From NCBI GenBank assembly GCA_002455425.1, contig DKKT01000026.1:262-7510 (forward strand): a stretch of DNA of 7,249 nt. The letters run 5' to 3'. Origin of the DNA: Chthonomonas sp. UBA6659. Lineage in GTDB: Bacteria > Armatimonadota > Fimbriimonadia > Fimbriimonadales > Fimbriimonadaceae. Below the pieces are notes generated by a model that was given only the letters and a program-made list of their open reading frames with translations, was not told where the DNA came from and did no database searches. Position numbers and translations under genes: made by a program. Positions 1-4,694 of this stretch are shown piece by piece (position 1 is the first letter of the stretch; each line of letters starts with the position of its first letter).

Positions 1-35
1 GCCCTCACCGACTTCTCCTCCATTGGAGGAGAAGT
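1..35 (-). repeat. Inverted repeat copy B1, truncated by window edge
   Basis: Read on the minus strand this is the start of a two-hairpin repeat. The first hairpin is a perfect 11-bp stem (arms 11-21 and 25-35, loop 22-24 ATT on the plus strand). It is followed directly by cggt, GA, gggc, which is the 5' half of the second hairpin; the remainder lies outside the window. Its full-length partner is B2 (230-286), with which it is identical over the shared part except in the loop. Confidence 0.85.
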
Positions 36-73
36 AATCGGAGTGCGTGATCCAGAGATGAAAGTGCGACAAC

Positions 74-126
74 ACCTCTCCGCCCCTGGGGGAGAGGTCG
101 GTGAGCGCAGCGAACCGGGTGAGGTG
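74..126 (+). repeat. Two-hairpin repeat, direct copy A1
   Basis: Hairpin 1 is 74-98: arms acctctcc and ggagaggt, a G.G mismatch, two further C-G pairs and a three-base loop. Hairpin 2 is 99-117, cggtgagcgcagcgaaccg. It has a 4-bp stem, tandem G.A / A.G mismatches, a 2-bp GC/GC stem and a GCA triloop. The tail ggtgaggtg follows. A1 differs from A2-A4 at three positions in hairpin 2, and two of the changes compensate each other (A-T pair to G-C pair). Confidence 0.9.
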
Positions 127-150
127 GTCTGCGCAGGGTGAGGGGCCCTT

Positions 151-203
151 ACCTCTCCGCCCCTGGGGGAGAGGTCGGTGAACGAAGTGAACCGGGTGAG
201 GTG
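151..203 (+). repeat. Two-hairpin repeat, direct copy A2
   Basis: Hairpin 1 is at 151-175, hairpin 2 at 176-194 (cggtgaacgaagtgaaccg) and the tail follows to 203. Hairpin 2 has an AC/GT inner stem and a GAA triloop between tandem G.A mismatches. The upstream flank (about 137-150, gtgaggggccctt) resembles the one before A4 (429-443), so A2 is not preceded by the inverted B element. Confidence 0.9.
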
Positions 204-229
204 GTCTCCTCCCGAAACCGAGTTCCAGC

Positions 230-286
230 CTCCTCAACCGGTTCGGGCTTCGCCCTCACCGACTTCTCCTCCAATGGAGGAGAAGT
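230..286 (-). repeat. Two-hairpin repeat, inverted and diverged copy B2
   Basis: On the minus strand hairpin 1 is a perfect 11-bp stem (plus arms 262-272 and 276-286, loop AAT). Hairpin 2 (239-261) has cggt/accg outer pairs, tandem GA/GA mismatches, a 4-bp GGGC/GCCC inner stem and a GAA triloop. The tail gttgaggagg ends at about 229-230. The order and spacing of parts are the same as in the A copies although much of the primary sequence differs, which shows B and A are one structural family. Confidence 0.85.
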
Positions 287-377
287 AATCGGAGTGCGTG
301 ATCCAGAGATGAAAGTGCGACAACACCTCTCCGCCCCTGGGGGAGAGGTCGGTGAACGAAGTGAACCGGGTGAGGTG
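252..377. repeat. Composite repeat unit 2 (part of inverted B2 + spacer + direct A3)
   Basis: This is the near-identical second copy of the 1-126 unit. It joins B2 (inverted), the spacer 287-324 and A3 (direct). Conservation of the spacer shows that the whole composite was duplicated, or moved, as one piece rather than assembled twice. The right boundary of similarity falls at the end of the A tail; the left boundary cannot be set because unit 1 is cut by the window. Confidence 0.85.
325..377 (+). repeat. Two-hairpin repeat, direct copy A3
   Basis: Hairpin 1 is at 325-349 and hairpin 2 at 350-368, with the same sequence as A2 and A4, followed by the tail to 377. An 18-nt extension (378-395, ttgcccggcgggtccccc) is shared with the flank of A4 (497-514) with two differences. 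In these two copies the repeated unit therefore reaches further right than in A1 and A2. Confidence 0.9.
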
Positions 378-391
378 TTGCCCGGCGGGTC

Positions 392-436
392 CCCCTCACG
401 CCTCATACGAGGGGAGAGGGGGTAGGAGGTGAGGGG
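392..436. repeat. Third repeat module (C) with inverted ends
   Basis: The ends cccctcac (392-399) and gtgagggg (429-436) are exact inverted repeats. Inside lies a small stem cctc/gagg (401-404 and 409-412, loop ATAC) followed by a purine-rich run. Part of its right end recurs before A2 (about 137-150). It has no coding signal. It seems to be another building block of the same mosaic; its relation to the A/B family is unclear. Confidence 0.55.
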
Positions 437-443
437 TCCCTTT

Positions 444-496
444 ACCTCTCCGCCCCTGGGGGAGAGGTCGGTGAACGAAGTGAACCGGGTGAGGTG
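444..496 (+). repeat. Two-hairpin repeat, direct copy A4
   Basis: Hairpin 1 is at 444-468, hairpin 2 at 469-487 and the tail runs to 496. The sequence is identical to A2 and A3 over the core. The 18-nt right extension (497-514) matches that of A3. After this copy the mosaic gives way to a terminator hairpin at 536-564. Confidence 0.9.
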
Positions 497-535
497 GTGC
501 CCGGAGGGTCCCCCGCCTTCCGCAAAGCGACAAAC

Positions 536-564
536 AAAAAAAGAGCGGCGCTGCTCGCGCCGCT
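536..564 (-). terminator. Strong rho-independent terminator, leftward
   Basis: On the minus strand a perfect 8-bp GC-rich stem (agcggcgc / gcgccgct, plus positions 544-551 and 557-564, 5-nt loop) is followed by one C, then seven T (542-536), then GTTTG. On the plus strand the A-tract precedes the hairpin and no T-tract follows, so it acts in one direction only. No minus-strand gene lies between it and position 4212. It therefore either stops antisense or read-through transcription or belongs to the repeat cassette beside it. Confidence 0.8.
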
Positions 565-645
565 TAGGAGAGGTAGCTTGGATTTCTTTGTCTTGGTCTC
601 TTCGCCTTGACTTCGTTTGTCTGACCTCATGATGCGGCACCGCCC

Positions 646-695
646 GTGACGAAAACGTGACGGCGATTCGCTCCATGCGGTCACGGTTCCGTCAC
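646..695. promoter_or_regulatory. Four-box GTGAC/GTCAC dyad, candidate operator or leader hairpin
   Basis: GTGAC occurs at 646-650 and 657-661, and GTCAC at 680-684 and 691-695. Boxes in each arm are 11 bp apart and all four are symmetric about 670.5. The arms 646-664 and 677-695 pair at 16 of 19 positions around a 12-nt centre. One helical turn between boxes and the dyad symmetry suit a cooperative DNA-binding dimer pair. A hairpin in a 5' leader is the alternative. The site lies 83-132 bp upstream of the first start codon. Confidence 0.5.
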
Positions 696-766
696 ACCTC
701 GGATCGCATCCTGGTTACCGGAGTCGGCCCCGGCGCGTACCACCTGGCGCACACGGGGTCCGGCCC

Positions 767-771
767 AGGAG
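767..771 (+). promoter_or_regulatory. Ribosome-binding site of first PEP-CTERM gene
   Basis: AGGAG lies six bases before the ATG at 778. It supports this start and the reading frame with the signal peptide. Confidence 0.75.
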
Positions 772-777
772 CTGATC

Positions 778-1521
778 ATGAAAACTCTACGATGGGTGAT
801 ACCGGCCTTCGTTGTCGCCTGCGGCGGAGCCTCGTCCGCGCAAGTGTTCTTCGGCCAAGACTTGAACACCAATGGCAATGTGAGAGGGCCTCGTGCGGCC
901 GCCGATGCCGCCCACGCGGCATTCGTCGCCGCATTTCCGATCACCGGGTTCGAGTCCTTCGAGCTGCGCACACCAGGGACCATTCCGACCTCGACCCTCT
1001 TCAAGTTCACGGGAACGAACCGGACGGCTCTTGCCTTTGGCTTCACCGGTACGGCCCCCTGGATCCAGAACCTGCCCACCGGGACCAACACCGGATCCTA
1101 TCCTGCGCATCTCAATAAGTACTTGGGGATGGGCTTGACGATGACTTCCGGTGCGCCGGTATCGACGACGATGACGCTGGCTTTCAGTAGTCCCGTCCAA
1201 GGCTTCGGCCTCTACATCACCGATGTCGACAACTCAGTACCCAAAGTCGAAGTCACCTTCCTCGGCGGAGGGACAACGATCTACGTTCCGCCGCTCGTGA
1301 TGAACAACGGAAGCATCGCGTTTTGGGGCGTACGTCATATCAATTCCTCGATTGTCTCGGTGCGCTTGCGTGATTTCGGCAGCCACTCCTCGGACCGAGT
1401 GGGTCTGGATCGACTGACCGTCGGCATCGTTCCCGAGCCCGGAACACTTCTCGTCGTCGCCGCAGGCGCGGCCACTCTTCTTGCTCGGCGTCGCCGACCG
1501 TTTCTTAAGGAAACCTCATGA
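778..1521 (+). CDS. Secreted PEP-CTERM sorting-domain protein 1
   Basis: The 247-residue product has a signal peptide (about residues 1-21: charged start, hydrophobic core, cleavage likely SSA|Q). The C-terminal exosortase sorting signal is VPEPGT at 218-223, a hydrophobic stretch to 236 and RRRR at 237-240, followed by seven more residues. The middle part is rich in Gly, Thr and Ser and predicted to be mostly beta strands. It contains VQGFGLYITDVDN and LDRLTVGIVPEP, phrases typical of PEP-CTERM exoproteins, where a beta-sandwich is followed by the sorting tail. The family rule is that exosortase, not encoded here, cleaves near PEP during export to the cell surface. No catalytic motif was seen. 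Cys15 gives only a poor lipobox (VVAC). The stop overlaps the next start (ATGA at 1518-1521), so translation is probably coupled. The specific function is unknown. Confidence 0.88.
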   Translation: MKTLRWVIPAFVVACGGASSAQVFFGQDLNTNGNVRGPRAAADAAHAAFVAAFPITGFESFELRTPGTIPTSTLFKFTGTNRTALAFGFTGTAPWIQNLPTGTNTGSYPAHLNKYLGMGLTMTSGAPVSTTMTLAFSSPVQGFGLYITDVDNSVPKVEVTFLGGGTTIYVPPLVMNNGSIAFWGVRHINSSIVSVRLRDFGSHSSDRVGLDRLTVGIVPEPGTLLVVAAGAATLLARRRRPFLKETS

Positions 1522-2330
1522 AAGCACATCGTTCTCTCTTTGCGCTCAGCCTCATGATCGTCAGCGTTTCTGGCGTTCTCGCTCAGGGCTTCCATCAGTT
1601 CTACACGATTGACGCGACCCAAGATCGCCTCAAGATCATCGACACGGCGGGGGGACTGATCGATGTCGGGCCGATCGGGATCGATCTTGTCAACCCCGAT
1701 CTCGCTTGGCATCACGGTACGCTCTACGCAGTCGATCAGAATGCGCGGCTTTACACCCTGGACACGAGCCTTGGATTCGCGAACTCGACGATCATACTCT
1801 CTGTCGGAGGTTCGCAGATCTCCGTCGAGGCGCTGGCCAGCGATGGATCGAATCTCTTCGTCGGTTACGGCATGGGCGTCACGAACACCACAATGAGGTG
1901 GGGTATCGCGGACCCAAACACGGGCTCGGTAACCCAGATCGGTAACGTGGAAGACTCCGACGGTGCCGGCTTCGATGGCTCACAATTCTGGACGATCGAC
2001 TCGTTCTTCGCCGGCAATACGTCGTTGAACGTCTTCTACAACGGCTATCCGTCACCGACCACAACGGCACACTTCCATCCCGCGAACCAAGGATTCGGGC
2101 TCCTCAACGAGAACGATGTTGTGGCTTCGATTCCGGGCAGCCTCTATACGATCGCGGCCAGTGGATACCTGATGCAGTATGCCGTCGGTTCCGGCTCCAC
2201 GTTGGGTTCTACGGTGTACCCACCGTCGAACTACCGCGGTCTCGAGGTTGTCCCGGAGCCGGGAACGATCTGTGCCGCCGCCATCGGTCTTGCCGGATTG
2301 ATGCTGCGGCGTCGTCGGACGCGAGCGTGA
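1518..2330 (+). CDS. Secreted PEP-CTERM protein 2, propeller-like
   Basis: The 270-residue product starts at an ATG with AAGGAA five bases upstream and overlaps the preceding stop. It has a signal peptide (about 1-22, cleavage VLA|Q). The sorting tail is VPEPGT at 245-250, then a hydrophobic segment and RRRR at 264-267. The body repeats short strand-like phrases of the type LYxxD (FYTIDATQD, LYAVDQNARLYTLDT, FVGYG, FWTIDSF, LYTIAASGYL), as in beta-propeller proteins or the domains that precede PEP-CTERM tails in repeated-blade exoproteins. This fold assignment is inference from spacing and composition. No active-site motif or metal site was recognised. It is presumably exported and released or anchored through exosortase processing together with its neighbours. 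Confidence 0.88.
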   Translation: MKAHRSLFALSLMIVSVSGVLAQGFHQFYTIDATQDRLKIIDTAGGLIDVGPIGIDLVNPDLAWHHGTLYAVDQNARLYTLDTSLGFANSTIILSVGGSQISVEALASDGSNLFVGYGMGVTNTTMRWGIADPNTGSVTQIGNVEDSDGAGFDGSQFWTIDSFFAGNTSLNVFYNGYPSPTTTAHFHPANQGFGLLNENDVVASIPGSLYTIAASGYLMQYAVGSGSTLGSTVYPPSNYRGLEVVPEPGTICAAAIGLAGLMLRRRRTRA

Positions 2331-2362
2331 TTTGCGATCCGAGCAGTTAAGACTTATCAACC

Positions 2363-2370
2363 AAAGGAGA
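2363..2370 (+). promoter_or_regulatory. Ribosome-binding site of third PEP-CTERM gene
   Basis: AAAGGAGA lies eight bases before the ATG at 2379, inside the 48-nt gap after gene 2. It is one of the best Shine-Dalgarno matches in the window, showing that the 5' end of the frameshifted gene is intact. Confidence 0.75.
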
Positions 2371-2378
2371 ATGCTCCC

Positions 2379-3250
2379 ATGACAACCACTCTGAGAACCT
2401 CATCGACTCGACCTTTCGTCGCCGTGTCACTCATGCTGATGCTGGGATGCAGCTATGCTCAAGCACAGGACACCTTCTTTGCCACCCAACTGCAAGGAAG
2501 CACCTGCAAGCTCTACCGGTTCACGCTGAATGGTCCGATCGAGACTTTCGCGACCAACGTCTACGTGACCGGCATGACGACAGTCCCCCAAGGCGTCAGC
2601 ATCGGAAACATGAACGGGGGAGCTCATGGGGGTGACGTCATCGCTGCCCGCGGGGGACTCTTCTATCGGCTGGACGATGCGTTTGGTCTCAATCCACACT
2701 TCGTTCAAATCGGCGCAGGGTCGAGCAATCCGCCCAACGCGTCCCCATTCTTCGTTGGGAACCGCTCTTCACCGTCGGGGCCGCACTGCCGGACGGGGCC
2801 TACTACTCGGAGTTCAACACGACCGACTTCAGCCTTGTGAGTCAAGAGGCGATGGGCGTTATGGGAAGCGCGAACGCCGGCTTCATGCAACCCAACGGAA
2901 AGGTCTGGTACCTCGAACACAACTTTGACCGGCTCTACGAATACACGCCGGGATCGGGTGTGTCCACTCAGATCGGCACGTTGCCGAACCACGATTACTC
3001 AGGTGCCGAGCGCTATAAGGGGACGAACTACGTGATGTTGGGCCTCAATCCAGGCGGTGTCGGTCGCTGGGTACTGGGCTCGATCGATGGAAACGGAGTG
3101 TATAGCCAGCTACGTGACATCGATCTGCACAACTTCAACGGTCAGACCGGCCTCACGGTCGCGGCACCGGTGCCGGAACCAGGCACGCTCATTGCCGGGG
3201 CAGTTGGCTTGGTCGGGCTGGCCTTACGGCGTCGCCGACCCAAGGCGTGA
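2379..3250 (+). pseudogene. PEP-CTERM protein 3, split by a frameshift
   Basis: The upstream frame gives a signal peptide (about 1-29, cleavage AQA|Q) and continues plausibly to VG at codon 127 (2757-2759). It then turns into low-complexity Arg/Ser/Pro/Thr residues and stops at 2838-2840. The -1 frame is open across this point and reads EPLFTVGAALPDG, then on to a full sorting tail: VPEPGT, hydrophobic segment, RRRR, with stop at 3248-3250. One extra G in the GGG at 2757-2759 would restore a 290-residue protein (VPEP at 265, RRRR at 284-287). No canonical X XXY YYZ slippery site is seen there. A sequencing error, a recent mutation or phase-variable slippage are all possible. If real, the truncated 153-residue product would be exported without its sorting tail. 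A GTG at 2837 could restart the second half, but without a signal peptide. The body is propeller-like; function unknown. Confidence 0.8.
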
Positions 3251-3296
3251 AGACCTCAAGCCTTCATGATCCATGTACACAATAAGGAGACTTCAC

Positions 3297-4175
3297 ATGA
3301 CATCCAAAGTTCTGCTTCAGACGGTTCTTTGCAGCACCGGATTCGCGCTGCTCGCCCAGAGTGCGACTGCCATCGCTCCGATCGGTACGCTCTACTTCAC
3401 CCAGGATGGTCCGTATCCCGGTACGTATCAGACGCGGGTCGGCAAGCTCCAGGGTCCAAGCTTCTTCGGGACGATCATGAATGTTCAGGCCGTCGCAACG
3501 GTACACGTGAACGAAGGTCCGATCGCGGTCGCGGGTGGAGACATCCGGACCTACACGAACAGCATGTACGGCATGAGCCCGGGGTCACGATACGATCTCA
3601 ACCTCAACAGCCTTGGGCAGAATTATGCTCCTTGGCAGATGACTCCCTACAATTCGCTCAACGACGGGACGACGGACGGCTTCTTCAACTATTCGGTCGA
3701 GGGCAACGGTATCATTGTTCGCACTGATCGGGATTGGCAGAATCCGGTTCGGATGAACATCCCTGGCCTGAACGGCTTCTGGGGCATGACCGGAATCACA
3801 TGGGACTTCAACACGAACAGCTTGTGGATGAGCGGCTTCTACAGCGGTGGCGGTTATGCGCTTGTGAACACGACCAAGTCCGGTTCGGTCCTCCAGCATT
3901 ACTCGGTACAACATTGGTATCGCGGTTTGGCGATGGACGTCGATGGCACCCTTTGGGGGTCGACGCATCTGGGACATCTGCATCACATGACCACTGGCGG
4001 CGCTTACCTTGGAGTCGTCGGTGTTCTCGGTTGGGGCAACTCGAGCACCGGCGCGCCAGCCGGCATCGAGATCGAAGTCGCCCCGGTGCCGGAGCCGGCA
4101 TCGCTGGCGATCTTCGCAGCCGGGGCGATCGGGTGGTCGGTTCGCAGGAGGCGACAGGGCAGAGCCTCTGCCTGA
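3297..4175 (+). CDS. Secreted PEP-CTERM sorting-domain protein 4
   Basis: The start at 3297 is chosen because AAGGAG (3284-3289) lies seven bases before it. An in-frame ATG at 3273 would add eight residues and has no such site. The 292-residue product has a signal peptide (about 1-25, cleavage ATA|I). The sorting tail is VPEPAS at 264-269, a hydrophobic segment and RRRR at 283-286. The body is rich in Gly, Asn, Tyr and Trp, with phrases such as LYFTQDG, ITWDFNTNSLWMSGFY and LAMDVDGTLWG. These resemble propeller blades in which a strand ends in a D-G-T-L-W turn. It has no recognised catalytic residues. It is the last gene of the plus-strand block, 46 nt after gene 3, and its 3' end carries two tandem palindromes (4158-4172 and 4182-4200). 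The specific role is unknown; surface or matrix protein is the most that can be said. Confidence 0.88.
   Translation: MTSKVLLQTVLCSTGFALLAQSATAIAPIGTLYFTQDGPYPGTYQTRVGKLQGPSFFGTIMNVQAVATVHVNEGPIAVAGGDIRTYTNSMYGMSPGSRYDLNLNSLGQNYAPWQMTPYNSLNDGTTDGFFNYSVEGNGIIVRTDRDWQNPVRMNIPGLNGFWGMTGITWDFNTNSLWMSGFYSGGGYALVNTTKSGSVLQHYSVQHWYRGLAMDVDGTLWGSTHLGHLHHMTTGGAYLGVVGVLGWGNSSTGAPAGIEIEVAPVPEPASLAIFAAGAIGWSVRRRRQGRASA
4158..4172. repeat. Palindrome abutting the stop codon of PEP-CTERM gene 4
   Basis: GGCAGAG-C-CTCTGCC is a perfect inverted repeat with a one-base centre, lying directly before the TGA at 4173-4175. The tight centre makes a cruciform or a hairpin with a frayed tip possible. It codes for the last residues after the RRRR tail, so it may have little protein constraint. 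With the hairpin at 4182-4200 it forms a pair in the convergent junction. Confidence 0.5.
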
Positions 4176-4181
4176 GGAGTG

Positions 4182-4200
4182 GGTCCCTCGCCGAGGGACC
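4182..4200. terminator. Hairpin between convergent gene blocks, candidate bidirectional terminator
   Basis: ggtccctc and gagggacc pair over 8 bp with a 3-nt loop. The hairpin sits alone in the 36-nt gap between the stop of the plus-strand block (4175) and the stop of the minus-strand block (4212). Its position fits a shared terminator. Neither strand has a T-tract after the stem (tacttgctac on plus), so intrinsic termination would be weak; a stalling or 3'-end-protecting hairpin is an alternative. Confidence 0.5.
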
Positions 4201-4211
4201 TACTTGCTACC

Positions 4212-4676
4212 TCATCCCGGTTTGAATGCGGGTACGCCGTCGTCTGGGGTGACGATCGGCTCAGGCGTCTGGCCGAGCATCTCGGCCAGACGCGCTCCGA
4301 TCGCCTCGACCTTGCCCGCATCCCACGATTCGCCCGCAATCAGAACGTCGCCGCCAGCGCCGACGAGCCAGTACGTCGGCACGGTCCGAAGTTCGAATCG
4401 GCGGGTGGCGGCGAGACCCTCGTCGATGGCGAGCGTGAATTCGAAACCGTGCTCACGGACGTAGGCTCGGCTGGTCTCGTCATCGTCCTGACAGAGCCCG
4501 ACCACCGTGGCTCCCGGGTAGCGCCGGGCAATGCGGTCGAAGAACGGCATCGAGAGCCGGCAGGTCGAGCAACCGGTGCGCCACGCGACAACCAAGAGCG
4601 GCTTCGACGCGCGAAGCTGAACGGTATCGACGTCGCCAGCCACGAAGTCGAGAAAAGGGGATTCGAGGTGGGGCAT
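4212..4676 (-). CDS. Thioredoxin-like protein with CxxC motif
   Basis: The 154-residue product has the thioredoxin fold layout: a strand LLVVAW (27-32), the active site GCSTC with Cys36 and Cys39, a helix with SMPFFDRIARRYP, a strand ATVVGLCQDDDE, and the conserved cis-proline as VPT at 99-101 before the YWLV strand. The pattern matches the TlpA/AhpC-TSA-like redoxins rather than classic thioredoxin, whose site is WCGPC. It has no signal peptide or membrane segment, so it should act in the cytoplasm as a thiol-disulfide oxidoreductase or peroxidase-like protein; the partner is unknown. The ATG lies 18 nt after the preceding gene's stop in the same frame, with no good Shine-Dalgarno, so coupling to upstream translation is likely. 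A perfect 13-bp inverted repeat lies within its 3' end (4265-4293). Confidence 0.82.
   Translation of the reverse strand: MPHLESPFLDFVAGDVDTVQLRASKPLLVVAWRTGCSTCRLSMPFFDRIARRYPGATVVGLCQDDDETSRAYVREHGFEFTLAIDEGLAATRRFELRTVPTYWLVGAGGDVLIAGESWDAGKVEAIGARLAEMLGQTPEPIVTPDDGVPAFKPG
4265..4293. repeat. Perfect 13-bp inverted repeat inside thioredoxin-like gene
   Basis: gcgtctggccgag (4265-4277) and ctcggccagacgc (4281-4293) are exact reverse complements around CAT. On the coding strand it spells the ARLAEMLGQT part of the protein. The stem is unusually long and GC-rich for coding sequence. No T-tract follows on either strand, so it is not a typical terminator. Confidence 0.8.
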
Positions 4677-4694
4677 CGCTGGAGGGATACCCGA

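Larger units (their letters stand above)
1..126. repeat. Composite repeat unit 1 (inverted B1 + spacer + direct A1)
   Basis: The first 126 bases recur at 252-377, offset by 251 bp, with only a few substitutions: one in the B hairpin loop and three inside the second hairpin of the A copy. The unit consists of an inverted B element (1-35), a 38-nt spacer (36-73) that is also conserved between both units, and a direct A element (74-126). The layout of two related stem-loop elements in opposite orientation resembles the BIME arrangement of REP sequences. That comparison is an analogy; the sequences are not REP. Confidence 0.85.
567..777 (+). other. Upstream region of the PEP-CTERM gene cluster
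   Basis: No credible gene lies here. The region presumably holds the promoter of the cluster, but no convincing -35/-10 pair is visible; TTGACT at 607-612 has only a poor -10 partner 15 nt downstream (CATGAT, 628-633). The main structure is the GTGAC/GTCAC dyad at 646-695. A weaker 7-bp hairpin (726-732 with 754-760, one G.T pair) lies just before the ribosome-binding site. Confidence 0.4.

Noticed and set aside
1..496. CRISPR array
   Set aside because: Copies are 53 bp with long internal hairpins, occur in both orientations, and are separated by irregular and partly conserved spacers (24 to over 100 nt). No cas gene is present.
607..633. Sigma-70 type promoter TTGACT ... CATGAT
   Set aside because: Spacing of 15 nt is short and the -10 match is poor, so it is not listed as a feature.
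138..684. Several overlapping open frames on both strands in the repeat cluster
   Set aside because: Their peptides are direct translations of the repeat (GEVGERSEPGEV and the reverse SPGSLRSPTSPPGAER), occur in several frames, and have no ribosome-binding site. They are by-products of repeat sequence.
778..2451. Lipoprotein signal in PEP-CTERM proteins 1 and 3
   Set aside because: The cysteines (VVAC; MLGC) do not fit the lipobox well, and signal peptidase I sites follow soon after (SSA|Q; AQA|Q).
2751..2765. Programmed -1 frameshift site in PEP-CTERM gene 3
   Set aside because: Zero-frame codons GTT GGG AAC do not form an X XXY YYZ heptamer, and I saw no clear stimulating stem just downstream. 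Mutation or sequence error is simpler.
3273..3296. Earlier ATG for PEP-CTERM gene 4
   Set aside because: It has no Shine-Dalgarno, and the strong AAGGAG lies downstream of it, correctly placed for the ATG at 3297. The later start also gives a cleaner signal peptide.
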